This document shows, piece by piece, positions 49,704 through 58,369 of a stretch of DNA of 64,000 bases. How positions within the stretch are numbered: the first letter of the stretch is position 1; each line of letters opens with the position of its first letter. Location: the NCBI GenBank assembly GCA_036562565.1, contig DATCJY010000043.1, positions 1 to 64,000 on the forward strand, read 5' to 3'. This stretch comes from DATCJY01 sp036562565 (GTDB lineage: Bacteria > Bacteroidota > Bacteroidia > Flavobacteriales_D > Sanyastnellaceae). The notes below the pieces were generated by a model. It saw only the letters and a program-made list of their open reading frames with translations, had not been told where the DNA came from and searched no databases. Position numbers and translations under genes: made by a program.

Positions 49704-51974
49704 ATGAAAAAGTCTATAGTTCTAGGATTGGGTATTGCCGCGACACAAGCCATACATGCCCAAGACATGAAAGGGAACATTGAAGATTGTCCCTTTCACA
49801 ACCCGGCCAAGAAGACAACCATAACCGGCACAACCAATAGCGATTGGTGGCCAAATCAGCTCAACCTGAGTGTTCTTCGTCAGAACTCCAACTTGTCCAA
49901 TCCGATGGGCGAGCAATTCAATTACCGTGATGCATTTAATAGCCTTGATTACTATGCTTTGAAAAAGGACATCCAAGACTTGATGACCCAATCACAAGAT
50001 TGGTGGCCTGCGGACTTCGGTCACTATGGCCCCCTCTTCATTCGTATGGCTTGGCACAGTGCCGGAACATACAGAACAGCAGACGGGCGCGGTGGCTCAC
50101 GTGCTGGTCAGCAGCGCTTTGCGCCACTCAACAGTTGGCCTGATAATGCCAACCTTGATAAAGCAAGACGCTTGCTTTGGCCCATCAAGCAGAAATACGG
50201 AAACAAGATTTCGTGGGCAGATTTGATGATTCTCACCGGTAACGTGGCATTGGAGTCCATGGGCTTTAAGACCTTCGGTTTTGCTGGAGGACGTGAAGAT
50301 GTGTGGGAACCTGAAACACATGTTTACTGGGGAAATGAAAAGAAGTGGCTTGCAGACAGTAAAGACCCTAACAGTCGGTATTCCGGTGACAGACAATTGG
50401 AAAATCCATTGGCAGCCGTTCAAATGGGACTCATCTATGTAAACCCGGAAGGACCGGATGGCCATCCTGACCCTTTGGCAGCCGCACGCGATATCCGCGA
50501 AACATTTGCAAGAATGGGGATGAACGATGAAGAAACTGTAGCCTTGATTGCCGGTGGCCACACCTTTGGTAAGACTCACGGTGCAGGGCCTGCTTCACAT
50601 ATAGGTCCAGAGCCTGAAGCTGCCGATATCGAAATGCAAGGTCTTGGTTGGCAGAGCACGTACAATTCAGGTAAAGGGGCTGATGCAATTACATCAGGAC
50701 TTGAAGTTACTTGGACAACCACTCCTACTAAATGGAGCAACAGTTTCTTTGACATATTGTTTGGTCATCAATGGGAATTGACCAAGAGCCCTGCCGGTGG
50801 TCATCAATGGGTCGCCAAGGATGGTGACGAAATCATACCGGATGCATTTGACAATACCAAGAAACATCGCCCAACGATGTTGACCACTGACCTATCACTC
50901 ATTAAAGATCCAGAGTATTACAAAATCTCTAAGCGGTTCCATGAAAATCCGGATGAATTTGCCGATGCATTTGCTCGAGCATGGTTCAAATTGACTCACC
51001 GTGATTTTGGTCCGAGCTCCCTGTACCTTGGTCCTGAAGCGCCAAAAGAAGAATTGATTTGGCAAGACCCCATTCCTGCAAGGGGTAACTATGAATTGAC
51101 CGCAAAAGAAATAAGCGCTCTCAAAGAAAAAATAGCTCATTCCGGATTGAGTGTGAGTGAACTGGTTACAACCGCTTGGGCTTCTGCATCCACTTTCCGC
51201 AGCTCTGACAAGCGCGGTGGTGCCAATGGTGCACGTATCCAATTGCTTCCACAGCGCAACTGGGAAGTAAACAACCCGAATCAATTGAACAAAGTATTAT
51301 CTACTTATGAAAAAATCAGAGCTGAATACAACGCTAAGGCAAAAGCTGATAAGCAAGTTTCAATGGCTGATTTAATTGTGTTGGGTGGCAATGTCGGTAT
51401 AGAAAAAGCTATCAAAAATGCGGGGTACAATTATGAAGTTCCTTTCTTGAGTGGCCGCATGGATGCCAAACAAGAACAAACCGATATTCAATCATTTGCA
51501 GTGCTTGAGCCAATGGCTGACGGATTTCGCAACTACCTCAAGAAACAATACACTGTTTCTACAGAAGAATTATTGGTAGATAAAGCCCAATTACTCGGTC
51601 TTACTGCTCCTGAAATGACGGTCTTGGTTGGTGGCATGAGAGCATTGCATGCGAATTATGACAACTCCAACAAAGGTGTATTAACCGATAAAAAAGACCA
51701 ACTCACCAACGACTTCTTTGTGAACCTATTGGACATGAATACAATTTGGAAAGCGATAGATGATACCAAAGAAGTATTTGAAGGACGCGACCGCAAAACC
51801 GGTGCTGTAAAATGGACTGCAACACGTGCAGACCTCATCTTTGGTTCCAACTCTGAGTTGAGGGCCTTGGCAGAGGTTTATGCAAGCAATGATGCTAAAG
51901 AGAAATTTGTCAAAGACTTCATCGCTGCATGGGTAAAAGTGATGAATGCCGACAGATTTGACGTGAATAAATAA
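49704..51974 (+). CDS. katG: Catalase-peroxidase with signal peptide
   Basis: A haem bifunctional catalase-peroxidase of 756 residues. N-terminal residues: Arg114, Trp117 and distal His118 in RMAWHSAGTYR; Tyr245 and Met271 complete the Trp-Tyr-Met adduct at the spacing of known KatG; proximal His286 in GGHTFGKTHG. The duplicated C-terminal peroxidase-like domain is present. Unusually, the protein starts with a signal peptide (MKKSIVLGLGIAATQAIHAQ), so it should act in the periplasm, like KatP or KatG2 of some pathogens. It has its own promoter and terminator. Confidence 0.95.
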   Translation: MKKSIVLGLGIAATQAIHAQDMKGNIEDCPFHNPAKKTTITGTTNSDWWPNQLNLSVLRQNSNLSNPMGEQFNYRDAFNSLDYYALKKDIQDLMTQSQDWWPADFGHYGPLFIRMAWHSAGTYRTADGRGGSRAGQQRFAPLNSWPDNANLDKARRLLWPIKQKYGNKISWADLMILTGNVALESMGFKTFGFAGGREDVWEPETHVYWGNEKKWLADSKDPNSRYSGDRQLENPLAAVQMGLIYVNPEGPDGHPDPLAAARDIRETFARMGMNDEETVALIAGGHTFGKTHGAGPASHIGPEPEAADIEMQGLGWQSTYNSGKGADAITSGLEVTWTTTPTKWSNSFFDILFGHQWELTKSPAGGHQWVAKDGDEIIPDAFDNTKKHRPTMLTTDLSLIKDPEYYKISKRFHENPDEFADAFARAWFKLTHRDFGPSSLYLGPEAPKEELIWQDPIPARGNYELTAKEISALKEKIAHSGLSVSELVTTAWASASTFRSSDKRGGANGARIQLLPQRNWEVNNPNQLNKVLSTYEKIRAEYNAKAKADKQVSMADLIVLGGNVGIEKAIKNAGYNYEVPFLSGRMDAKQEQTDIQSFAVLEPMADGFRNYLKKQYTVSTEELLVDKAQLLGLTAPEMTVLVGGMRALHANYDNSNKGVLTDKKDQLTNDFFVNLLDMNTIWKAIDDTKEVFEGRDRKTGAVKWTATRADLIFGSNSELRALAEVYASNDAKEKFVKDFIAAWVKVMNADRFDVNK

Positions 51975-51993
51975 GTGGTAGTACCCTCCTAAC

Positions 51994-52026
51994 AGAAAAA
52001 GCCGAAGAAATTCTTCGGCTTTTTCC
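51994..52026. terminator. Terminator between katG and aroC
   Basis: AAAGCCGAAG (51998-52007), loop AAATT, CTTCGGCTTT (52013-52022), with A and T runs. Serves both convergent genes. Confidence 0.88.
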
Positions 52027-52038
52027 AATTTATAATCG

Positions 52039-53109
52039 TCAGATTTTATTTGCTCTGGCCAATAATACCATGTCTGCTAAAACCATTGCAGCCATGGCTT
52101 CCACAATGGGCACAGCGCGAGGTAATACGCACGGGTCATGACGCCCTTTGGCCTCAAGCGTTACTTCATCACCATGAATATCAGTCGTTTGTTGAGGTTT
52201 TGAAATGGTACTTACCGGTTTAAATGCCACATTAAATACAATGTCCTCACCTGTTGAAATTCCTCCGGCAATTCCTGCTTGTCCTTTGGCAACAGGCTCC
52301 GGAGTCGGAGTTTGATAACGGTTGTTTTCCGAACCATATAAGTAGGTGCTATCAAACCCTTTGTACATCTCAAAACCTTTGGTGGCGTTGATGGACAACA
52401 TGGCATGGGCCAAAACGGCATCCAACCGATCGAACACCGGTTCGCCCAATCCACGAGGAACTCCTGAGCATACACAAGTAACTATTCCTCCTACGCTATC
52501 CCCAGCCCGCTTTGCTTCTTCTATCAATGAAATCATTTGCAGAGCAACTTGTTCATCCGGACAACGAACCATGTTGTTTTCAATTTTATTTAAATCAAGC
52601 GCATCATAATTTGCAGCAATGGCAATGTCTTTCACTCGGCTTACATAAGCCTTGATGCTCACACCAAGATGTTTCAAAAACGCTTTAGCAATGGCACCGC
52701 CCACAACGCGTGCAGCGGTCTCACGCGCAGAACTCCTACCACCACCACGGTGGTCTCTGAAACCAAACTTCGCATCCCATGTATGGTCAGCGTGCCCGGG
52801 ACGATAAACATCTTTGAGGTGATCATAATCTGCGGAACGCTGATTTCCATTACGAATAATAAATCCGATAGGAGCACCGGTTGTTTTTCCTTCAAACACA
52901 CCACTCAAAAGTTCTACAATATCAGATTCCGAACGTGGTGTGGTGATACTGCTCTGGCCCGGACGTCTTCGATCAAGTTCTTTCTGAACTAGTTCCGCAT
53001 CCATCTCAATGCCTGCCGGACAACCGTCAATCACACCTCCTATTGCCGCACCATGCGACTCTCCGTAGGTGATTAGCTTATATAGTTGTCCAAATGAATT
53101 ACCTGCCAT
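52039..53109 (-). CDS. aroC: Chorismate synthase
   Basis: Makes chorismate from EPSP with reduced FMN, the last step of the shikimate pathway. The 356-residue protein has the signatures GESHGAAIGGVIDGCPAG (15-32), RRPGQSSITTPRSE, YRPGHADHTWDAKFG, RGGGRSSARETAARV and DPCVLPRAVPIVEAM. All of the usual FMN-binding and His residues are present. It is monocistronic and ends at the terminator shared with katG. Confidence 0.96.
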   Translation of the reverse strand: MAGNSFGQLYKLITYGESHGAAIGGVIDGCPAGIEMDAELVQKELDRRRPGQSSITTPRSESDIVELLSGVFEGKTTGAPIGFIIRNGNQRSADYDHLKDVYRPGHADHTWDAKFGFRDHRGGGRSSARETAARVVGGAIAKAFLKHLGVSIKAYVSRVKDIAIAANYDALDLNKIENNMVRCPDEQVALQMISLIEEAKRAGDSVGGIVTCVCSGVPRGLGEPVFDRLDAVLAHAMLSINATKGFEMYKGFDSTYLYGSENNRYQTPTPEPVAKGQAGIAGGISTGEDIVFNVAFKPVSTISKPQQTTDIHGDEVTLEAKGRHDPCVLPRAVPIVEAMAAMVLADMVLLARANKI

Positions 53110-53129
53110 TTTACAATTTAATCAAATAA

Positions 53130-53894
53130 TTAAAATCGGTACGAAAGTACCATTTCCAAAACCCTTATTCGAAATTCAATTTCGTTTTGGGCCAATTGCA
53201 CCTGCGGTGGCGTCCTCGTTCCAAGCCATTCTGATTTTGCAGGAAGCGATACCGTAAATTCAGGAGATGCATTCACTGCAAATTCAAAATGCTCTCGGAT
53301 ATTGAATCTCCATCCGAGGATGGGGGCTATTCCCAATTGAATATAATCATAGTGATAGCCGTATGGAGTTGTAACAGTACTTGGATAATCATCAATCTGC
53401 AGTTCTCCGGCAGGGCTAGTGTAGTAATGATACTCAGCATACTTCAACTGATAGTGGTCTTGTTTGTAACCGGCTATGATATCCAAGCCAAAGAACGCAT
53501 CGTTGGATTTAATGGACTCATTCCATTCCAAGCCGATGCGCAAAGTGTTGCGCCATTGTTTACGTGATTCACTGAAAACCGTAATGTTTTTTTCTGTTAT
53601 CTCCAATAAATTATCATCCTTCAAATTATCACCCGGTGGTGCGTCAAACAACATTTTATCGTGCACATAAGCAATTCGGAGGCGCTTATAAGGTGCTAAC
53701 CAGCGCTTGTACTGCACGCCATATCGAGGATTGGGTGCATAAGCATCCATTGCGAAACTGACAATGGGAGTGATAAACAAGCCTATAGAATTCTTTTTTA
53801 CACTCACCGAATCTGGCTCAGTATAGTACTGTGCATGAAGTCCTTTGGAGAAGACCATCACCAGGAACAACAATGAAACAATATTTTTATTCAT
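53130..53894 (-). CDS. Hypothetical outer-membrane protein
   Basis: Not recognised. A 254-residue exported protein with signal peptide (MNKNIVSLLFLVMVFSKGLHAQ). The mature part has alternating strands with aromatic belts (NTLRIGLEWNESI, FFGLDIIAGYKQD, YIQLGIAPILGWRF) and ends with Phe (LEMVLSYRF), the typical outer-membrane barrel end signal. About 10 strands are plausible. I use the start at 53894; longer starts at 53900 and 53969 add non-signal residues. It is 20 nt upstream of aroC and may be co-transcribed. Confidence 0.65.
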   Translation of the reverse strand: MNKNIVSLLFLVMVFSKGLHAQYYTEPDSVSVKKNSIGLFITPIVSFAMDAYAPNPRYGVQYKRWLAPYKRLRIAYVHDKMLFDAPPGDNLKDDNLLEITEKNITVFSESRKQWRNTLRIGLEWNESIKSNDAFFGLDIIAGYKQDHYQLKYAEYHYYTSPAGELQIDDYPSTVTTPYGYHYDYIQLGIAPILGWRFNIREHFEFAVNASPEFTVSLPAKSEWLGTRTPPQVQLAQNEIEFRIRVLEMVLSYRF

Positions 53895-54049
53895 GTACAT
53901 CTTGCAATTGGCTAAGAAAAAGGATTTGTCTCCTAAAAGGATGAAAACGTAATTATTATACCAACACATTTACGTGAACCGTGAAGATGTCAACATCGGT
54001 TGAATTTCGTGCTTTCATCTCCTACTCCTATTGTATTCTTGCGACCACA

Positions 54050-55198
54050 ATGCATATTCTATCAAACACCGTGAACAACAAAATCATTGTACTTGGAGCA
54101 GGACTTGTAGGTTCAGCAATAGCAATTGACCTCAAAAAGAAATATGAAGTAACTTCCGTGGACATGAATCCAGCCGCACTGGAGCGTCTTCAGTCACAAG
54201 GCATACACACTATACAAGCCAATCTTGGAGAAGTGGGTCGTGTACAAGAGTTGGTCCAAGACTTTGATTTGGTCATTGGTGCCGTTCCCGGTTTCATGGG
54301 ATATAAGACCGTGGAGCAAGTGATATTGGCCGGCAAAAACATGGTCGATATATCATTCTTCCCTGAGAATCCTTTTGGACTGAATGAACTGGCCAAGGAA
54401 AAAGGTGTGACCATCGTAACCGATTGTGGTGTTGCACCGGGAATGGGCAACATCATTTTAGGTTATCACGATGTGAATATGAAAGTGAAGCGTTACGAAT
54501 GTCTTGTTGGCGGACTGCCGGTACAACGCGAGTGGCCCTGGGAATACAAAGCTGTCTTCTCTCCTATTGATGTGATTGAAGAATACACACGCCCGGCACG
54601 TTATGTACAGAACGGAGCAATTGTAGTACGTGAGGCATTGAGCGATGCGGAACTTGTGGAATTCCCGGGCATTGGTACTCTTGAAAGCTGGAACAGTGAT
54701 GGGTTGCGTTCATTGATTGATACAATGAAACACATTCCGGATATGATTGAAAAAACACTTCGCTATCCGGGATGTATCGAATATCTCAAAGTGCTTCGTG
54801 CCGGTGGCTTCTTCTCATATGATGAAATTGAAGTCAATGGACAAAAGGTGCGTCCCATCGATGTGACAGCCAAATTGCTTTTCCCCCAATGGAAACTGAA
54901 ACCGGGCGAAGAAGATTATACCATAATGCGCATTGTGGTAGAAGGAGAAGAGAACCATCAAGCAGTCAAGTACACCTATATGCTTAACGACCGCTTTGAT
55001 CGTGCTACCAACACCATCTCCATGGCACGCACAACAGGATATACCTGCAATGCTGTGGCAGAGTTGGTGCTAGCGGGAAAATTTGAAAGCGTAGGTATCA
55101 ATCCACCTGAATTTGTAGGGCGAGTAGCAGGTTGTTACGAAGCAGTTATCGAGTACTTGAAAGAGCGCAACGTGATTTATAACATTACCAAAAGTTAG
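54050..55198 (+). CDS. Saccharopine dehydrogenase-like oxidoreductase
   Basis: A 382-residue NAD(P)-dependent dehydrogenase. The Rossmann fold is KIIVLGAGLVGSAIAIDLK with the acid VDMN, followed by VIGAVPGFMGYKTVEQVI and TDCGVAPGMGNIILG, hallmarks of the saccharopine dehydrogenase/LYS9 family. The C-terminal domain (about 130-340) is the substrate-binding region. It probably acts on a lysine-related or other amino-acid adduct. The start is ATG at 54050 or GTG at 54071; a GTG at 53981 adds 23 unlikely residues. Confidence 0.88.
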   Translation: MHILSNTVNNKIIVLGAGLVGSAIAIDLKKKYEVTSVDMNPAALERLQSQGIHTIQANLGEVGRVQELVQDFDLVIGAVPGFMGYKTVEQVILAGKNMVDISFFPENPFGLNELAKEKGVTIVTDCGVAPGMGNIILGYHDVNMKVKRYECLVGGLPVQREWPWEYKAVFSPIDVIEEYTRPARYVQNGAIVVREALSDAELVEFPGIGTLESWNSDGLRSLIDTMKHIPDMIEKTLRYPGCIEYLKVLRAGGFFSYDEIEVNGQKVRPIDVTAKLLFPQWKLKPGEEDYTIMRIVVEGEENHQAVKYTYMLNDRFDRATNTISMARTTGYTCNAVAELVLAGKFESVGINPPEFVGRVAGCYEAVIEYLKERNVIYNITKS

Positions 55199-55202
55199 AT
55201 GC

Positions 55203-55589
55203 TTAATATCCGAAAGGATTATTTCGCAACTCTTCGATGCGCTGCTTGGCCATATCAAAAGGACTTTCCTTTTGTAAAGGGAAGAACATACGGTATGCAC
55301 CTATGAATGAATAATCGCCATCGGGCAATTCCACAGTATAGATGGAGCAGATATAATAGTCCTTGCGAGTTACCATCTTATCTATAACCTGATCTGTAAA
55401 AGAAGAGCCCAAAGCAGCAATGGCTGACAGCGTAGGATTATCCGTTTGTGACTTCACCAAGCTATTGAGTTTGCTCTTTGCCTCCGATTTGAAATCATCC
55501 ATGGTAGGATTGGTGAAATAAGCCAATACTAATAGAGCAATGAAAAAGAATATCACAACACGAAAGATAAATCGGATGGTTCTGAACAT
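55203..55589 (-). CDS. Single-pass membrane protein, DUF4359-like
   Basis: A 128-residue protein with one N-terminal membrane helix (VVIFFFIALLVLAYF) followed by NPTMDDFKSEAKSKL. The NPxxxDF opening resembles DUF4359 proteins, which hold a small periplasmic alpha/beta domain. The strands YYICSIYTVELPDGDYSFIGAYRMFFPL complete it. Role unknown. It is just behind rsmE on the same strand (11 nt gap). Confidence 0.6.
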   Translation of the reverse strand: MFRTIRFIFRVVIFFFIALLVLAYFTNPTMDDFKSEAKSKLNSLVKSQTDNPTLSAIAALGSSFTDQVIDKMVTRKDYYICSIYTVELPDGDYSFIGAYRMFFPLQKESPFDMAKQRIEELRNNPFGY

Positions 55590-55600
55590 TTTAAATGATG

Positions 55601-56299
55601 TTATTGATTAATGATGTCAAATGTGTTTACAGCCACCAAAGCGGCCGTCTCAGTGCGCAAACGAGAAGTACCGAGGCTCACCGGTTGAAAGCCTTTTTGA
55701 ACCGCCAGCTCAACTTCTTTCTTAGAAAAATCGCCTTCAGGCCCAATAAAAATGGTTGCCGAAGCATTCTTCACAAGCGTATCTCGAAGCAATTTCTTCT
55801 CGGTGTCATAACAATGCGCAATGCATTTTATTTCAGTCGTGCAATTGTTTATCACCTCACTGAAAGGTGTAACCGGTACAATCTCCGGCAATCGCAATTT
55901 GAGGCTCTGCTTCATGGCCGCAATGGCAATCTTATGCAAGCGATCCAGCTTGAGATGAACGCGCTCGCTGTGTTCTGCCTCCACCAAGAGAATACGACCG
56001 ATGCCTATCTCAACGGCTTTTTCAACAAACCACTCCAGGCGATCATTGCTCTTAGTGGGGCAAACAGCAATTTCTAATGGGTGCCGAATATCTTCTGTGC
56101 GTAAAATCTCCAGAATATGCGCCAAGGTCTTTTTGCCTTCCATCACCAGCTCAGCGCTGAACAGTTTACCCTTGCCATTGGTAAACTCCACCTTATCACC
56201 TGCTCGCTTGCGAAAAACCTTGGTGATATGCTGTGCCTCCTGTACCTCCAATTGCACAGTAGCACCTAACGTTGCCTCCGGGTGATAAAACAAATTCAT
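55601..56299 (-). CDS. rsmE: 16S rRNA (uracil-1498-N3)-methyltransferase
   Basis: Methylates U1498 of 16S rRNA using SAM. The 232-residue SPOUT-fold protein has the N-terminal PUA-like domain (MNLFYHPEATLGATVQLEVQEAQHITKVFRKRAGD) and the knotted C-terminal SAM site with FIGPEGDFSKKEVE and VSLGTSRLRTETAA. I start at 56299 (MNLFYHPEA), as is usual; an ATG at 56320 adds seven residues. Likely co-transcribed with the DUF4359-like gene that follows it. Confidence 0.93.
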   Translation of the reverse strand: MNLFYHPEATLGATVQLEVQEAQHITKVFRKRAGDKVEFTNGKGKLFSAELVMEGKKTLAHILEILRTEDIRHPLEIAVCPTKSNDRLEWFVEKAVEIGIGRILLVEAEHSERVHLKLDRLHKIAIAAMKQSLKLRLPEIVPVTPFSEVINNCTTEIKCIAHCYDTEKKLLRDTLVKNASATIFIGPEGDFSKKEVELAVQKGFQPVSLGTSRLRTETAALVAVNTFDIINQ

Positions 56300-56387
56300 T
56301 TCGCGCGCAAGATGCGTCAACCTTTGCTGTTGCCTGTTCCAAGAATTGAAAAAAATAAAAACGGAAGCTTGTGAATTGATACAAAAA

Positions 56388-56412
56388 AAACCCTCACTAG
56401 GGTGGAGGGTTT
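56388..56412 (-). terminator. Orphan terminator-like hairpin upstream of rsmE
   Basis: AAACCCTC (56388-56395) pairs with GAGGGTTT (56405-56412). On the minus strand the stem is followed by TTTTTTTTG-rich sequence. It lies 89 nt before the rsmE start, with no gene further upstream on this strand. It could end a small RNA from 56413-56700 or act as an attenuator of rsmE. Confidence 0.5.
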
Positions 56413-56688
56413 CTTTAGGGTGGTAAAAATTAAACGGTGTAAGTGTAATTAGATAGTTTGTTTTAATGTTCAGACACTTTATTTAGAAAGTGTATTCAAT
56501 CCCCGTTTGGATTGTACAGAACTGTCTTCTTCAACGAGAGGTAAAAAATTTTGGTTTCATTTTTTTGAAAAAAAATCAGATCATCAAACCAAACAATTGG
56601 TTTAAAACCGATTAAACCCAACAGAACCCTCATCAATAATTTAGAAAACTTCTAGCTTAAAAAGTGACCATAATTGAAATGGCCTCTT
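56413..56688. other. Unassigned intergenic stretch between rsmE and nuoA
   Basis: AT-rich sequence with one short hairpin (ACACTTT.AAAGTGT around 56474-56494) and repeats of TTGGTTT. No protein gene is visible. It could hold a minus-strand small RNA that ends at the hairpin at 56388-56412. Confidence 0.5.
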
Positions 56689-56696
56689 AATTTTGC
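56689..56696 (+). promoter_or_regulatory. -7 element upstream of nuoA
   Basis: TAATTTTG, a perfect TAnnTTTG, 33 nt before the nuoA ATG. The nearest TTG (56675-56677) is too close, so the -33 box is not supported. Confidence 0.4.
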
Positions 56697-56729
56697 GCGG
56701 CCTGTATTATGTAGGCTTATAGAAATATT

Positions 56730-57110
56730 ATGGCAACAGAAGCTACACTAATGGAACAGTACTATCCTGTGCTTATCATGGCAGGATTGGCGCTTGGATT
56801 CGTGATTACAACCATGGTGGTATCTCACCTAATTGGTCCAAAGAGAAAGTCAGAGCTGAAGGAATCCAGCTTTGAATGCGGTGTTGAATCACAGGGTAAT
56901 GCACGCACTCCATTTTCCATCAAATATTTCCTTGTAGCAATTCTATTTGTCCTCTTCGATGTGGAGGTAATATTCATGTACCCATGGGCTGTTAACTTCC
57001 GTGAATTAGGCCTGTTCGGATTGGTAGAAATGTTTACCTTTATGGGTATGATGATTGTTGGCCTCATTTACATAGTTAAGCGTGGGGCATTGAAGTGGGA
57101 TTTGGAATAA
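56730..57110 (+). CDS. nuoA: NADH-quinone oxidoreductase subunit A
   Basis: A membrane subunit of complex I, 126 residues with three helices. The conserved acidic segment SSFECGVESQGNARTPFSIKYFLVAILFVLFDVEVIFMYPWA is complete, including the FDVE motif of the loop near the quinone cavity. First gene of the nuoABC unit; 26 nt separate it from nuoB. Confidence 0.95.
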   Translation: MATEATLMEQYYPVLIMAGLALGFVITTMVVSHLIGPKRKSELKESSFECGVESQGNARTPFSIKYFLVAILFVLFDVEVIFMYPWAVNFRELGLFGLVEMFTFMGMMIVGLIYIVKRGALKWDLE

Positions 57111-57136
57111 TATCAACTATTTAGAAAACAAGAAGA

Positions 57137-57685
57137 ATGGCTTCAACTGTAGATATAAAAGAAGATTACAAGCCGGAAGGTATTGAAGGCCCCGGTTTCA
57201 TGGCTACCCGCTTGGATAAGGTGGTAGGTTTGGCACGTGCCAACTCATTGTGGCCCCTACCCTTCGCTACTTCCTGTTGCGGAATAGAATTCATGGCTAC
57301 CATGGCCGCCAACTATGACGTGGCACGTTTCGGAATGGAGCGCATGAGTTTCTCCCCTCGTCAAGCCGACTTGCTGATGGTAATGGGTACTATTTCTAAA
57401 AAAATGGGACCTATCCTTCGTCAAGTATATGAGCAAATGGCAGAGCCTAAATGGGTACTTTGCATGGGAGCTTGTGCAAGCAGCGGTGGTATTTTTGATA
57501 CCTACTCTGTGTTGCAAGGAATTGACAGAATCATCCCAGTGGATGTTTACATTCCCGGCTGTCCACCTCGTCCTGAGCAAGTGTTGGACGGAATCATGAA
57601 AATCCAGGAGCTCGCGAAGAATGAAAAAATCAACCGCAGACAGACTCCTGAGTACAAAGAAATGTTGGCTAAATACGGATTGTAA
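57137..57685 (+). CDS. nuoB: NADH-quinone oxidoreductase subunit B
   Basis: Carries the N2 [4Fe-4S] cluster that passes electrons to quinone. The 182-residue protein has the four expected Cys: Cys47 and Cys48 (TSCCGIEF), Cys113 (MGACASSGG) and Cys142 (IPGCPPRPEQ). The N-terminus and the MERMSFSPRQADLL segment are standard. It starts 26 nt after nuoA. Confidence 0.96.
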   Translation: MASTVDIKEDYKPEGIEGPGFMATRLDKVVGLARANSLWPLPFATSCCGIEFMATMAANYDVARFGMERMSFSPRQADLLMVMGTISKKMGPILRQVYEQMAEPKWVLCMGACASSGGIFDTYSVLQGIDRIIPVDVYIPGCPPRPEQVLDGIMKIQELAKNEKINRRQTPEYKEMLAKYGL

Positions 57686-57691
57686 CAAATT

Positions 57692-58231
57692 ATGCATCGT
57701 CCAGTACATCCTTCAGCATCTGCTGAAATAGTTGAGTTGCACGACCATGTGCTCAAAGCATTGAGAGAAAAATTTGGTGAAGGCATTTTGCACTCTCAAA
57801 TCGATTATGATTTTCCGGTATTTGTACTGAAAAAGGATATCATCCACGAAGTGCTTGAGTTCTTGAAGAATGATGCATCCATGGGATTCAGTTTCCTCAC
57901 TACCATGTGTGGTGCTCATTTCCCTGAGCAAGGCGATGCTGAATTCTCCCTTATGTATCAGCTTCACAATCTGGAGAAAAACCACCGCATCCGTCTCAAG
58001 ATTTTCATGGCGGAAAAAGAAATGACCGTTCCTACAATTACCGACCTATGGGCCGGTGCCAACTGGATGGAGCGCGAAGCTTTTGACTTCTATGGATTCA
58101 AATTCTCCGGTCACCCGGATTTGAGAAGAATCCTGAATATGGATGAGATGAACTACCATCCGATGCGTAAGCAATATCCTTTGGAAGACGCCAGCCGTCA
58201 CGATAAGGATGACAAGTACTTCGGACGATAA
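57692..58231 (+). CDS. nuoC: NADH-quinone oxidoreductase subunit C
   Basis: A hydrophilic subunit of complex I, 179 residues, separate and not fused to NuoD. The core GANWMEREAFDFYGFKFSGHPDLRRILNMDE matches NuoC well. It starts 6 nt after the nuoB stop. Unexpectedly, no nuoD follows; the next gene is queD-like, so the rest of complex I must be encoded elsewhere. Confidence 0.94.
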   Translation: MHRPVHPSASAEIVELHDHVLKALREKFGEGILHSQIDYDFPVFVLKKDIIHEVLEFLKNDASMGFSFLTTMCGAHFPEQGDAEFSLMYQLHNLEKNHRIRLKIFMAEKEMTVPTITDLWAGANWMEREAFDFYGFKFSGHPDLRRILNMDEMNYHPMRKQYPLEDASRHDKDDKYFGR

Positions 58232-58313
58232 ATCTCCCCCATCCTTTCTAAATTCTGAAAAAATAAGAGTGGTCGCTGCCCCTAACTCCCTGAAGCAGTG
58301 ACACAAGGCACTT

Positions 58314-58336
58314 TGCACTGCTATCTTCGCAGTGCA
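58314..58336. repeat. Inverted repeat before queD
   Basis: TGCACTGC (58314-58321), 7-nt loop, GCAGTGCA (58329-58336). A further GCAGTG lies at 58295-58300. A TATCTTCG -7-like element starts at 58322, inside the loop. It may be an operator. Confidence 0.5.
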
Positions 58337-58369
58337 TTATATTTATAGATACAAACAACTACAGACAAC

